A stretch of DNA of 64,000 nucleotides from Rhodopirellula islandica (GTDB lineage Bacteria; Planctomycetota; Planctomycetia; Pirellulales; Pirellulaceae): positions 1 to 64,000 of the forward strand of contig NZ_LECT01000006.1 of NCBI RefSeq assembly GCF_001027925.1, given 5' to 3'. The translations under genes and the position numbers were made by a program. Every line of letters starts with the position of its first letter. Within the stretch, counting starts at the first letter, position 1. Shown here in pieces: positions 9,401 to 18,999 of the stretch. The notes below the pieces were generated by a model. That model did no database searches, was not told the DNA's origin, and saw only the letters and a program-made list of their open reading frames with translations.

Positions 9401-9451
9401 TCCCAAATGGCTCACGTGATTCGGACCGATCATTCCTGCTCACCTGCTTCG
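9401..9451. repeat. Dispersed intergenic repeat, copy at 9.4 kb
   Basis: This 51-bp stretch closely resembles 36386-36436. Both share GGCTCACG, ATCATTCCTGC and CACCTGCTTC, with roughly four-fifths identity by eye. Both copies are in spacers next to gene 3' ends. In one frame both would encode a similar peptide (ESREPFG), but no start or ribosome site supports translation, so I read it as a non-coding repeat. Confidence 0.7.
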
Positions 9452-9467
9452 TGTTGAAACTCCGATC

Positions 9468-9502
9468 ACCTCGGCTGCGATTTTTCGCGGTCGAGGTTTT
9501 TT
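9468..9502 (+). terminator. Rho-independent terminator after the second DUF1559 cassette
   Basis: ACCTCG (9468-9473) pairs with CGAGGT (9492-9497), with an inner GCGA/TCGC pairing, and is followed by TTTTTT (9497-9502). It lies about 160 bp past the lipoprotein stop and before the YdcF gene. Confidence 0.75.
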
Positions 9503-9588
9503 GTTTGGTTGATTGCGGGCACCAAGAGCCCACCGGATTTGATCCGGTCATTTTGCTTGCTGGGCAGGACATTTGTCTGTCTTTCACT

Positions 9589-10575
9589 ATGATGTTTGGG
9601 ATGAATCCATCTCCATCTCATTCGGCAGACGCCGACGAACCAGCTCGCTCGCCAAGCGGACCTCGAACCTTCTTGTCCGAGGTTGTTGTTTCGTTGATCG
9701 CTCCGGCCGCTCTCGTTTTCTTGCTCGTCATTGCGACTTGGATGCAGCAAGGGTTTGTCGCTGGGATCCGATGCGGGATGGATTTGATTCAGCCGGTCGG
9801 CTTGATTTGGCTGGGCTTGTTGGCGCTGGCGACTCATGCGGTCCGCCAATGGAGACGGGGGACGGTTTCTGGTTTCAAGCCGATAGCATGGTTGGTTGGC
9901 TTTGTCCTGTGGGGAATCGTTGGCAATCCGGGGTTTGCCAATTGGGCCAGTTCCCAGGTTGAAAGCCCGCTGGTGTCAGAACCTCACCCGGCGTTGGAGC
10001 AGCGGTCGCTGGATCGGCCGCTGGATGCCGTGGTTGTTTTGGGAGGCGGTTCCTCCGCGATTGCACCTGGTTTCTATGAACTGGGGCGAGACGGCGAGCG
10101 AGTGATCTCAGCTGCTCAGGCGTACCATGCCAAGGCAACACGCGCGATCATCGTGACGGGATCTTCCACCGATGGTTACGAACCGCCATGGAAGCAATCG
10201 ACCCAGTTGCTTCTCTCTTTGGGGGTTCCTGAGGAGGTGATTTTCCGGATCGAAGGCGTCAACACTCGAGCGGAGATGAAATCGCTGAAGCAATTGATGG
10301 ACTCGCCGCCGGCCCAGTGGAAGGATCGTTGGACGGAAGAGTCGATGGAATCCGGTGAGCCCCAGGTGGGGCTGATCACAAGTGCCTTTCACATCCCGAG
10401 AGCGATGCGTTTGGCCAGCAACGCATCGTTGGATCTGATCCCGCTGCCTTGCGCGTTCCGCGCCAAAAACAACCCACGACCTTGGTTGGCGTCGTCGCTG
10501 GTTCCTGGTGCCGGTTCACTGGATGACGTTGGCAAGATGTTCAAAGAAACCGTCGCGAAAATGGCGGGGCAGTGA
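9589..10575 (+). CDS. YdcF/DUF218-like membrane protein
   Basis: Three or four hydrophobic segments in the first 110 residues anchor a DUF218 (YdcF/ElyC) domain. The domain starts at DAVVVLGGGSS and includes the conserved acidic and arginine residues around VIVTGSS and GVNTRAEM, then ITSAFHIPRAM. ElyC-type members act in envelope polysaccharide metabolism, probably on lipid-linked intermediates. The frame reaches back to 9451, but that would cross the terminator. ATGs at 9589, 9592 and 9601 are all possible and none has a strong ribosome site. It is convergent with the SGNH gene, 14 bp away. Confidence 0.82.
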   Translation: MMFGMNPSPSHSADADEPARSPSGPRTFLSEVVVSLIAPAALVFLLVIATWMQQGFVAGIRCGMDLIQPVGLIWLGLLALATHAVRQWRRGTVSGFKPIAWLVGFVLWGIVGNPGFANWASSQVESPLVSEPHPALEQRSLDRPLDAVVVLGGGSSAIAPGFYELGRDGERVISAAQAYHAKATRAIIVTGSSTDGYEPPWKQSTQLLLSLGVPEEVIFRIEGVNTRAEMKSLKQLMDSPPAQWKDRWTEESMESGEPQVGLITSAFHIPRAMRLASNASLDLIPLPCAFRAKNNPRPWLASSLVPGAGSLDDVGKMFKETVAKMAGQ

Positions 10576-10589
10576 TCTGAGCCGGATGG

Positions 10590-11372
10590 CTACAGATTCA
10601 GTTTTTGAAAGGTCGGTTCCAGGGCGGCTTTCCATTTGGAGTAACCGGCTTCGTTGGGGTGCAGCAGATCAGGGAATTCTTCCGCTTTGGCATCGCCCTG
10701 CTCATTTGCAAACGGCGTCCAGGTGTCGACCACGTGTACCGTTTCATTCTCTTCGGCGATCTCGGTCAGCAGTTCGTTGATGCGTTTGATTTGAGTCGCT
10801 GGGCGGGACTTGGTTTCGCTGCTGGGCATGACCAAGCACAGCACGATGGGCATTTCCGCATCGTGTTCTGAGAGTGCTTGAAGAATCAATCGGACGTTGC
10901 TGGCAACCGTTTCCGGCGAGGCATGTTCCTCGAGATCGTTGGTTCCCATCAGCATCACGACGGCTTGGGGATCCAGGTCGAGCACGTCCTCTTTCAGGCG
11001 ATACAACATGCCGCGAGTCGTGTCGCCACTGATGCCGCGGTTGGCGACCTTGCGGTTTTCGAACGTGCCACGGAAATCGTCGCCCCACCCTTGCGTGATC
11101 GAGTCGCCAAGAAACACGATCGCGTTTTGGTCTTGTTGCGTGCGGGCGTCAAAGGTGGATCGACGCCGCTGCCAAACCTGCTTCATCCAGTCGTAGCGGC
11201 GAACCGGTCCTGAACCGGCCATCGAGTCATTGGTTTCAGGGATCAGGAACTGTTTCTCGACGGTTGCGGTGGCGTCTTGCGTCATCGCCGGCAATCCTGT
11301 GAACAGCATTCCAGCTTCCAAGCCAATCAAAGTGCAAAGCAGACGGAGACTGGAAAATCGGCGTTGATTCAT
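10590..11372 (-). CDS. Exported SGNH/GDSL hydrolase
   Basis: The start at 11372 gives 260 residues with a signal peptide (SLRLLCTLIGLEAGMLFTGLPA). Longer starts add an unlikely leader and run into the divergent gene. All four SGNH blocks are visible: GDSITQG (Ser), the glycine in RGISGDTTRG, the asparagine in MGTNDLEE, and DLLHPNEAGY (Asp and His). These are GDSL-type acyl esterases, in planctomycetes probably acting on acetylated polysaccharide. It diverges from the radical SAM gene across a 100-bp promoter region. Confidence 0.9.
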   Translation of the reverse strand: MNQRRFSSLRLLCTLIGLEAGMLFTGLPAMTQDATATVEKQFLIPETNDSMAGSGPVRRYDWMKQVWQRRRSTFDARTQQDQNAIVFLGDSITQGWGDDFRGTFENRKVANRGISGDTTRGMLYRLKEDVLDLDPQAVVMLMGTNDLEEHASPETVASNVRLILQALSEHDAEMPIVLCLVMPSSETKSRPATQIKRINELLTEIAEENETVHVVDTWTPFANEQGDAKAEEFPDLLHPNEAGYSKWKAALEPTFQKLNL

Positions 11373-11472
11373 GGGGGCAAACTCATCGGGTGGAACGAGG
11401 TGGGACCGCAGTAGTTTATCATGGAAGACGCCCGACAATGATGTCGCCGCTGAATCCACAACGGAGGAGCCA

Positions 11473-12813
11473 ATGCCCAAACCGAAGTTAACGTTGGTCT
11501 CGATGAGCGGGTTGCGAGTGGGGCATGAAGAGTTGCTTCAACGCGGGTTGAGGTTGCCTGGTTTGGCTCGGCGTGCGTCGGCGCTTTCCCAATTGCCGCC
11601 GCTGGGACTGCTGACCATCGCAGGTTTGGTGCCTGAGAGCTGGGACATGGAACTGGTGCTGGACGATGGGGCGAGCGACGAGAGGGAGGTGGCCGATCAG
11701 ATTTTGCTGGGGACCTCTTCGCCGACACAGCCAGCCGTCGTGGCATTTTCTGCGTTGACGCCTTCGGCCGATCGCGCGGCACGAATCAGTCGACTGGTTC
11801 GAGGCCGCAATGTGACGACGGTGATCGGTGGGCTGCATGCCACGGCAGCTCCCGAGCATTGCCGCCCGCATTTTGATGTGGTGGTTCAGGGGGATGGCGA
11901 AAGCACGTTCGCGAATTTGTTGACGGATGTCACCGAAGGAAGCTTGGCGAGGTCGTATCAGGCCGATGGATCCTTCTCGCTTGCGGATTCGCCCCTTCCT
12001 CGCTGGGATTTGTTGGGAGTTCATTCGCCGCCGCGGTACACGATTCAGTCGATGCGAGGCTGCCCGTGGGCGTGTTCGTTCTGCGCCGCGAGCCGAATGC
12101 TGGGGCCGGCGAGAGTCAAACCGGACGAACGGTTCGAAGCGGAGATGCGTGCGATCGCGAGTCAGAAGTCGCGTCCATGGATTGAATTGGCGGACGACAA
12201 TACGTTCGCCAGCGGACGCGACCATGGACCCATGCTGGAATCATTGCGGCGGCACGGGGCCAGATGGTTCACCGAATCGGATTGGCGAATTGCCAATCAG
12301 CCACAACTGCTTTCGCAAATTGCCGAGAGCGGTTGTCGGCAGATCTTGATTGGCTTGGAATCCAACGTGTTTCGCTATCCCGGCATGGGCGCCAAGAACG
12401 CGGATTGGCAACGCATGTTGGATGCCGTCGATGCGATCCAAGAGGCGGGCATTGTGGTCAACGGTTGCTTGATCGTCGGGGCGGATGGCGAAACGTCTGA
12501 GTCGATCGAAAGACTCGGGGACTTCTTGGAAGAAGCTCCGATGGGTGAGATCCAATTGACGTTGCAGACGCCGTTTCCTGGGACCAGCCTGTACGAATCG
12601 TTGTTGCGGTCGCAGCGATTGTTGCCGGGCGACTTTTCTCGTTACACGTTGTTTGATGTCGTGTATCAGCCCGACCAAATGACGGCGGAGCAATTGCAAA
12701 GTGGATTCAACGACTTGGTGGAGCGAGTGTTTCGGCCCGAGGCCCAGGCTCGACGCGATGCCATTCAAAAGCGGATTCGATCCTCCCGGCGCACCTCAGG
12801 AAAACAAGCATGA
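11473..12813 (+). CDS. B12-binding radical SAM protein
   Basis: The ATG at 11473 is preceded by a strong GGAGGAG ribosome site, giving 446 residues. An N-terminal Rossmann-like B12-binding domain (VIGGLHATAAPEH and VVQGDGE) comes before a radical SAM barrel whose cluster motif is GCPWACSFC (C-x3-C-x2-C). It belongs to the broad BchE/HpnP/RumMT-type class. The substrate, possibly a lipid or methylation target, cannot be told from sequence. The last codon overlaps the ATG of the next gene (ATGA at 12810), so the membrane protein there may be functionally linked. Confidence 0.88.
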   Translation: MPKPKLTLVSMSGLRVGHEELLQRGLRLPGLARRASALSQLPPLGLLTIAGLVPESWDMELVLDDGASDEREVADQILLGTSSPTQPAVVAFSALTPSADRAARISRLVRGRNVTTVIGGLHATAAPEHCRPHFDVVVQGDGESTFANLLTDVTEGSLARSYQADGSFSLADSPLPRWDLLGVHSPPRYTIQSMRGCPWACSFCAASRMLGPARVKPDERFEAEMRAIASQKSRPWIELADDNTFASGRDHGPMLESLRRHGARWFTESDWRIANQPQLLSQIAESGCRQILIGLESNVFRYPGMGAKNADWQRMLDAVDAIQEAGIVVNGCLIVGADGETSESIERLGDFLEEAPMGEIQLTLQTPFPGTSLYESLLRSQRLLPGDFSRYTLFDVVYQPDQMTAEQLQSGFNDLVERVFRPEAQARRDAIQKRIRSSRRTSGKQA

Positions 12814-14180
12814 ATGATTCAGCAGGCACTGATCCAATGACGTTGCGTTTGCGAGATCCGTTGCTGTTTTTGTTGGGTGTGGAGTCGTCCATCCGAAGAG
12901 TGCTTCGTTGTCCCTGGTCGCTTCTGTTGGGGTTGGCTCTGGTCGCGACCGCATCGATGGCGCGTGAGTATGACGCGGTCAGTTGGTGGGACGCGCCCCA
13001 GGACTTGCTCGGGCCGTTTGCTGCGTCGTTGGTCATCTGCACGATCTTGTTCATTGCGGTGCAGATCTGTTTGGCAATGACAGGCGTGAAGCGAGATTCA
13101 AAGACCAGCTTGATTGGTGACTACCGAACCTTCCTGACCGGATATTGGATGACCGCTCCGCTGGCGTGGTTGTACGCGATTCCAATCGAGGTCATGGCGG
13201 ATGAAATGGTCTCGCTGCGTTTCAATCTGACGCTGTTGTCGATCGTGTCCATTTGGCGAGTGGTGTTGTTCAGTCGTGTGATCGCAATTCAGTTTGGACT
13301 TCGAATTGGGGCCACGCTGACTTGGATTCTGGTTCCCTGCATGGTGATCGCGTTCTTTGCACTGCTGTCGGCTCAGTTGTCGATGGTTTCCCTCATGGGC
13401 GGCATTCGGTTGACGCAAACGCAGCAGGTATTGAGGAGTTATCAATCGACCGTCGCAGCCGGATGCTTTTATGGCTTCATTCCCGTTCTGATCGCGGCAT
13501 TGGGTTCGATTGCGATGTCGAGCAAATCGAAGCATCGCTGGGATGAAATTGGTCGTCGCAGCGTCCCGATGCGACGAATCGTTTGGTTGTGGCCCGCGGT
13601 GTCAGCGGTGACCTTGCTGGTCGCGGCGACTTTCTTTCAGCCCCAACTCATGCGATCGGCGAAAGTGGACGCAATGCTTCGAAGTGGTGACATCGACGAC
13701 GCCGTCGCGACGATGCAAGCCTCCGGGGAGGAAGCCTTTCCGATTGTCTGGGATCCGCCTCCAAAGTATCCCGATCGAGCCGACTGGTCGCCGAAAATCT
13801 CACTCGTCGCCGATGCACTTCAGACGCAGCAGGTTGAGCGGTGGATTGTGGATCGGTTGATGGTGCAAGCCGACGAGATTGCACTGCGACAAGAAGGATG
13901 GTTCGAGGGCACTGCCGATTTGGAGTACTTTCAAGATTACATCGTGCACCGTGACGTGGACACAATCGATCGAATGTTGACGACGCTCGGGAAGCTTCGC
14001 ACGCTCCAGGTGGGGGACCAGGAAACGCAAAATCATCGGGGCGAGCTGATTCGGGTGATGGAGGTCTCACTCGCGGCAGCGATTCAGCGGCAGGAAGCGG
14101 AGGCGAGTGAATTGGCGAGTGACGAAGAGGAACAGACGGAAGGGGCTGCGGCGGAGACTTCGGAGAAGCCCGGAAGCTGA
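12810..14180 (+). CDS. Polytopic membrane protein, unknown function
   Basis: 456 residues. About seven hydrophobic segments occupy the first 280 residues, for example LLGPFAASLVICTILF, TLTWILVPCMVIAFFALL and WPAVSAVTLLVAATFF. A hydrophilic C-terminal domain of about 170 residues follows, ending in a Glu/Ala-rich tail. I do not recognise a family, although the layout recalls Yip1-type membrane proteins. It is coupled to the radical SAM gene by ATGA and converges with the kinase gene 23 bp away. Confidence 0.8.
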   Translation: MNDSAGTDPMTLRLRDPLLFLLGVESSIRRVLRCPWSLLLGLALVATASMAREYDAVSWWDAPQDLLGPFAASLVICTILFIAVQICLAMTGVKRDSKTSLIGDYRTFLTGYWMTAPLAWLYAIPIEVMADEMVSLRFNLTLLSIVSIWRVVLFSRVIAIQFGLRIGATLTWILVPCMVIAFFALLSAQLSMVSLMGGIRLTQTQQVLRSYQSTVAAGCFYGFIPVLIAALGSIAMSSKSKHRWDEIGRRSVPMRRIVWLWPAVSAVTLLVAATFFQPQLMRSAKVDAMLRSGDIDDAVATMQASGEEAFPIVWDPPPKYPDRADWSPKISLVADALQTQQVERWIVDRLMVQADEIALRQEGWFEGTADLEYFQDYIVHRDVDTIDRMLTTLGKLRTLQVGDQETQNHRGELIRVMEVSLAAAIQRQEAEASELASDEEEQTEGAAAETSEKPGS

Positions 14181-14203
14181 GTTGGGACTCGGTGCGTCCT
14201 CAC

Positions 14204-16120
14204 TCACTGAATTGCCGCCAGTTGTTGCTTGGCGTCGTCGACGATTTCGGTTGCCCAGGTTTGTCCTTCGTAGAGCGTGACAATTCCCTCCAGGACCTTG
14301 GCTTTGTCTTGCGGTTCGAGCGACAACGCGGTGGTGAGCCGAAGTCGCAAGGCTTGTTGTCGCTGGGTGTTGGCAACCTGATCCGTGGGATCGGAGTTCA
14401 GCCGCTCAATTTCGTCACGAACGAGTGTCTCGAGTTGTTGCAACTCTCGAAGCCGAAGGCGATGTTTGAGTTTGTCGCCCGGCGAAAGTATCTCGCCGGC
14501 GGCTTCGGGATCGACGTCGAGTGAATAGACGTCCAGCCAAGCTTGCAGGTGCTTCGCTGCGTCAGCTTGAGATGTTTCGCGAAGCGACAACGCATCCAAA
14601 AGTGCTTCTTCGGCTGCCGGCAATTGGGAGGCTTGGCCGGTGGACCGGGAGCGATTCTTGAGCTGCCGATAGGTGGATTCGAGCTGGGCGGAACGCTGCC
14701 AATGGAGGACTTGTTCGGCGTTTTCGTTGTCCGGGTAAGTTTCCAGAAACAGGTTCATTCGCGGGATTTCCGAAGCCAGCGAACCGTCCATTTCAGCTGC
14801 TTCGAACGCCCCGTACAAGGTCGAAGCCGAGGGGGTGCGGATCGAATAGACGAACAGTGCGATGCCACCCAACAAGATCAAGACCATCCCGGCGATGGAT
14901 GCCCAATGCACCCAATTCGAATCATGGCTTTCGGCACGGTGACGGTCCGACAGGTACCCACCGGGCGTCGCGGTGGAATCGATCGTCTGGAAATGAGTCT
15001 TGGCCTGTTCCTCGTTGCGTTTCGATTGCGTCAACGACTCGTTGGTGCTGGTCAGAGCCGGGGCCGTCAACGGATCGGCAAGGTTGCTGGGGTGTTCGTT
15101 GGCGACGACGCGTCGACCGGTCACGTGGTTGCCGCCGGTTTCGTTGGTTGGCAGGTCGGGCGAAATTTCGCGGGAGGCATCGGTGTGATGGTGGCCACGC
15201 GTGTCCAAGTCACCGGCCAAGTTGGGCGGCAGTTCTGGCGTGAATTCTTCGTCACCCAGTTGGGTACGCGACGCTTGCTCGTTCAGCGTTCGGCCACGTT
15301 GCAATCCAGCCCGCGTCGCTTTCAAGCGGTTCATCACCGCCAGCGCCGTCGGGGGACGATTGGCCGGATCTTTTTCGAGCAATTGATGCACGATCTCAAC
15401 GACTTCGGCGGGGATGTCCGGATTGATCAGATCCAGCGGCACCGGGCGGTCTCGTTGCAACGCCTCCACGACTTGGGTGACCTTCTTGCCTGCAAAGGGG
15501 GCTCGTCCAGCGAGCATGGCGTACATCACGCTGCCGAGCGCGTACAGATCGGTGCGAGGCGTGATCGAGTGGCTGCCTGCTTGTTCGGGCGCCATGTAAT
15601 CGGCCGTGCCCAGCACCGAACCATGCAGTGTTTGCTCCCCAAATCCAAACAGCTTGGCGATTCCAAAGTCGACCAGTTTGACTTCCCCGGCCTCGGTCAG
15701 AATCAAGTTGGCAGGTTTGAGGTCACGGTGAATCACGCCGATGTCATGGGCATGTTTGAGCGCCGCGCAAACTTGCGATGCGATGTCCAGCGTCGGCAGC
15801 CAACCGAGTCGCTTGACGTCGCGGATTCGTTTTTGCAGCGTTTCGCCGCGGACCAATTCCATGGAATAGAACAGTTGCCCGGCTTCTTCGCCGTAGCCGA
15901 TCAAGCGGACGATTCCCGGGTGCCGCAGCCGACGCAGGGTTTCGACTTCCGCATCAAATCGGCGGCGGAACCGCATGTCGTCGGCAACATGTTGTGCGAT
16001 CAACTTCACGGCGACTTCTTCGCCGGTCTTGCCGTGCCGAGCCCGATAGACCGATCCCATGCCACCGCGGCCGATGACGCTTTCAATCTGATACGGTCCG
16101 AGTAGTTCAGGCTCAGCCAT
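14204..16120 (-). CDS. PknB-like serine/threonine protein kinase
   Basis: A 638-residue receptor-type Hanks kinase. The glycine loop is GRGGMGSVYRA, the ATP lysine lies in VAVKLI, the catalytic loop is HRDLKPANL, DFG is in LVDFGIAK, and the activation-segment end is MAPEQ. After a low-complexity linker, one transmembrane helix (IAGMVLILLGGIALFVYSI) leads to an outer helical domain of about 200 residues. The ATG at 16120 overlaps the end of the DUF4432 gene by 8 bp, implying co-transcription. An earlier start at 16177 is possible but extends into that gene. Targets are unknown. Confidence 0.93.
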   Translation of the reverse strand: MAEPELLGPYQIESVIGRGGMGSVYRARHGKTGEEVAVKLIAQHVADDMRFRRRFDAEVETLRRLRHPGIVRLIGYGEEAGQLFYSMELVRGETLQKRIRDVKRLGWLPTLDIASQVCAALKHAHDIGVIHRDLKPANLILTEAGEVKLVDFGIAKLFGFGEQTLHGSVLGTADYMAPEQAGSHSITPRTDLYALGSVMYAMLAGRAPFAGKKVTQVVEALQRDRPVPLDLINPDIPAEVVEIVHQLLEKDPANRPPTALAVMNRLKATRAGLQRGRTLNEQASRTQLGDEEFTPELPPNLAGDLDTRGHHHTDASREISPDLPTNETGGNHVTGRRVVANEHPSNLADPLTAPALTSTNESLTQSKRNEEQAKTHFQTIDSTATPGGYLSDRHRAESHDSNWVHWASIAGMVLILLGGIALFVYSIRTPSASTLYGAFEAAEMDGSLASEIPRMNLFLETYPDNENAEQVLHWQRSAQLESTYRQLKNRSRSTGQASQLPAAEEALLDALSLRETSQADAAKHLQAWLDVYSLDVDPEAAGEILSPGDKLKHRLRLRELQQLETLVRDEIERLNSDPTDQVANTQRQQALRLRLTTALSLEPQDKAKVLEGIVTLYEGQTWATEIVDDAKQQLAAIQ

Positions 16121-17297
16121 CAAGGTCCGTCCAATCGCCTCGTGGATCGTTGGAAATTTCGGTCGGCTCGCCTTCATCGGCCAGCGTTTGAATTTTTTGT
16201 CGCGTGGTGTCGACGGACTCAGCGTCCATCAAGGGCTGCAGTTTGATGCGAAAGGACTTGGTTTGCCCGGCACCGATGTCGAGCAATCGGCCTTGTTTTT
16301 CTTCGAATCCGCGGCGGTTTGGGAAACCGGTGGCAGGTTCCATGCCGGTCACGTACCCGTCCGCTTCGGCGGCTGTGTTCTTCCATAATACAAAGGCGGG
16401 CAGCGTCGATGTTTTGTAGCTGACAGCAAAACCCCGGTCCTGTTCGGGCGACGTCAGCATGGTGTGCGTGTAACCGGTTTCATCGGCCCGAGGGCGACCG
16501 AAGTAGACCCGTTCCGCTTGGCCGGTGGTGGGGCCGTCGAACTCGTCCCAGCGATCGATTTGGCCCGCCGCGTGAGCGTCTTTGGGGGCCAATTCGTCGA
16601 GGGCTGCTACCAGACGGCTGTTTTCGCCCAGAATCGGGGCGCCGATGTTGATGTGGTAAAGCAGTTGCATGGTTTGGGGCGTCTCCAATTCGTTGGTCAC
16701 GTCGTCGAGCAGTTCGACTTCCGTGCGATCGGCATGGATGCGGATTTTGGATCGCATTCGAAAACGCTTGAAAAACAAGCGGGTTTCGACGGTGTCGGCG
16801 ATCAATTCGACGCGACCACTGGCCTCGTCAAATTCCACCGATAGAGAGTCCGCTGGCGTGTTGGCGATGTGCCCGTGCAGGGGAAATTCCAGTTGGCCGT
16901 TGGCGTCGTGTTGTGGAGCACCATTGCTCTGCAAGCCACAGCGGACGACCAATTCGTCGAAACCCGACAACCACCCCAATCCACTGGGTTCGGAGACGGG
17001 CACGTGATTGGGGTGAACCGGCCCAATCACGGGGGAATGCCATCCAAACCGAACGCCATCGCACTCGATTCGCCAGATCGACATGCCCCGGGTTGGCAGC
17101 ACATCGACATGCATTCGGCTGTTTTTCAGCCGGACAATTTCCACGCCTTCGCTGACGCCACCTCGAAAAACCCCGTGCCGGATCGTCCAGTCGCCTACCC
17201 GGGTGGACAAATCCAGGTGCATTGGGCTGGTGGTGTCCCACTGGATTCGTTGCTCACGGTCGTCAACTTCTCGGACAACGATGGATTCGGTGGCCAT
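16113..17297 (-). CDS. DUF4432 aldose-epimerase-like protein
   Basis: The ATG at 17297 has GGAAG 6 bp upstream and gives 394 residues. The frame to 17333 needs a TTG start. The sequence is typical of DUF4432, a galactose-mutarotase-fold family: LPTRGMSIWRI near the N-terminus, FPLHGHIANTPA, and LLYHINIGAPILGE. Members act on sugars, but the substrate is usually unknown. It runs divergently from a two-domain cupin and is followed, with overlap, by the kinase gene, hinting at a carbohydrate-related locus under kinase control. Confidence 0.85.
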   Translation of the reverse strand: MATESIVVREVDDREQRIQWDTTSPMHLDLSTRVGDWTIRHGVFRGGVSEGVEIVRLKNSRMHVDVLPTRGMSIWRIECDGVRFGWHSPVIGPVHPNHVPVSEPSGLGWLSGFDELVVRCGLQSNGAPQHDANGQLEFPLHGHIANTPADSLSVEFDEASGRVELIADTVETRLFFKRFRMRSKIRIHADRTEVELLDDVTNELETPQTMQLLYHINIGAPILGENSRLVAALDELAPKDAHAAGQIDRWDEFDGPTTGQAERVYFGRPRADETGYTHTMLTSPEQDRGFAVSYKTSTLPAFVLWKNTAAEADGYVTGMEPATGFPNRRGFEEKQGRLLDIGAGQTKSFRIKLQPLMDAESVDTTRQKIQTLADEGEPTEISNDPRGDWTDLDG

Positions 17298-17493
17298 GAA
17301 GGGCTTCCAATTCAATTCGAGGGTGGCGTGCAAAGCGGGGGCATTCTGGACCCGGCCTCTGAACTTGTATAGACCTTCACGTCGGCCTAAAACATGTCGT
17401 GGAAACGGTCTGGGCGCAATCCGTGTGGATTGTGTTCCATGCTAGTGATCATCCATCCTCCCCATTCTCACCCGCCTCCCAACCGAGCACCCG

Positions 17494-18744
17494 ATGAGCA
17501 CCGTGAAGTTAGACGAAGGATTAATTCAGGGCGACAGCGTTTCCAGTATCCTCGATTCTGCCATGGACGCCCATGGTGGTGTACTGCGGTTGACGCCAAC
17601 CTGGGTCCCACGTTCATTCTTGCATCCCGGCCGACGGATCAAATTGCATCCGTCGGATTACTATCGATTCGGTGCAGATCGCGGCGGGATTGACGAACGC
17701 TGGTTCGGAAGCACGACCGACGCGGCCAACGAAGGCCGAGTTTGGCACGAAGGGCAGAGTTTTTGCTTGTTCGAAGGCAAGAAATTCATGCTCAAGGACG
17801 CTGTGGCCGAACGCGGCAACGACATCGTCGGCGAAGCGATTTATTCGAAGTATGACCGTTGGCCGGTGTATTCGAAGTTCTTCGACAACATGGGCCCCAT
17901 CCCGCACCACATGCACCAGTCGTTTGAAGACGCGGAATTGGTTGGCCAGGAAGGCAAGCCGGAAAGTTATTACTTCCCGCCCCAGTTGAACAACGTCGAC
18001 AACAACTTCTCCTACACGTTCATGGGATTGGAGCCCGGCACCCAGCCTGAGGACGTGCGGCGTTGCCTGGAAAACTGGAACGAAGGCGACAACGGCATCT
18101 TGGATCTCAGTCGTGCCTACCGTCTGAAACGTGGGACCGGTTGGTTGATTCCACCGGGAGTTCTCCACGCTCCAGGGTCGTTGTGCACGTATGAGCCACA
18201 ATGGGGCAGCGACGTGTTTGGCATGTACCAATCGATCGTCGAAGGCCGCTATGTGCCTTGGTCGTTGCTGGTCAAGGACATGCCGGAAGACAAACACCAG
18301 GACCTCGATTTCATCGTCGGTCAATTGGACTGGGACAAGAACGTTGACACGCACTTCAAAAACAGCAATTACCTCGAACCGGTTCGCGACGAAAAACGCA
18401 GCGGCGACGGGTACGAAGATTTGTGGATCGTCTACGGCACGGTCGATGGGGCTCAATTGTTCAGCGCCAAAGAGCTGACAATCGCTCCGGGTGCCAAGTG
18501 CGTTCTCAAAGACGGTGCGGCCAGCAGCTGGATCACCGTTCAGGGCCGCGGCCGGATCGGCAACCTCGACCTGCAAACTCCCGCGATGATTCGCTTTGGC
18601 GAGAACACGACCGACGAGGTGTTCATCAGCCACGTGGCAGCGACCAACGGCGTCGAGATCGAAAACCTGGGCAGCGAACCATTGGTCGGTTTGCGGTACT
18701 TCGGCCCCAACGCTCACACCGACATTCCAAAAGCCGGTAGCTGA
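17494..18744 (+). CDS. Two-domain cupin, mannose-6-phosphate-isomerase-like
   Basis: A 416-residue cytoplasmic protein with a first cupin half containing HHMHQSFEDAE, like the metal-binding His/Glu set of class I phosphomannose isomerases, and WLIPPGVLHAPGSLCTYEPQ further on. A second cupin-like beta domain occupies the last 120 residues (WITVQGRGRIGN). It could isomerise a sugar, but the overall length and layout are not those of ManA, so I leave the reaction open. It is divergent from the DUF4432 gene across a 196-bp promoter region and followed by a terminator. Confidence 0.75.
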   Translation: MSTVKLDEGLIQGDSVSSILDSAMDAHGGVLRLTPTWVPRSFLHPGRRIKLHPSDYYRFGADRGGIDERWFGSTTDAANEGRVWHEGQSFCLFEGKKFMLKDAVAERGNDIVGEAIYSKYDRWPVYSKFFDNMGPIPHHMHQSFEDAELVGQEGKPESYYFPPQLNNVDNNFSYTFMGLEPGTQPEDVRRCLENWNEGDNGILDLSRAYRLKRGTGWLIPPGVLHAPGSLCTYEPQWGSDVFGMYQSIVEGRYVPWSLLVKDMPEDKHQDLDFIVGQLDWDKNVDTHFKNSNYLEPVRDEKRSGDGYEDLWIVYGTVDGAQLFSAKELTIAPGAKCVLKDGAASSWITVQGRGRIGNLDLQTPAMIRFGENTTDEVFISHVAATNGVEIENLGSEPLVGLRYFGPNAHTDIPKAGS

Positions 18745-18783
18745 GCCCATTCGTTCCAAACGAATTGAGACCATTCACGAAAA

Positions 18784-18818
18784 GCGAGCGTTCCTCCGTC
18801 TGGGACGCTCGTTTTTTT
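18784..18818 (+). terminator. Rho-independent terminator after the cupin gene
   Basis: CGAGCGT (18785-18791) pairs with ACGCTCG (18805-18811). Three more inner pairs are possible, and a run of seven T follows (18812-18818). It ends 74 bp after the cupin stop. Confidence 0.9.
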
Positions 18819-18999
18819 GCGTCAACTGACAAGGACGGATGGTCGTTGGCAACCAACAGCGGGGGATCTCGGTGGAGAATCTCGATGCTGAATGGAGCGG
18901 TGTTGCGGTTCGTACCGGCAATGTTTGCGAGACGTGTCCAAGACAGGATGGATGCGACTTGTCGACTTTGAGTTGAGACGATATCCTGCCGCTTTGCCC

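Noticed and set aside
14543-16105. 520-residue plus-strand frame opposite the kinase
   Set aside because: Entirely antisense to kinase and linker coding sequence; no family features.
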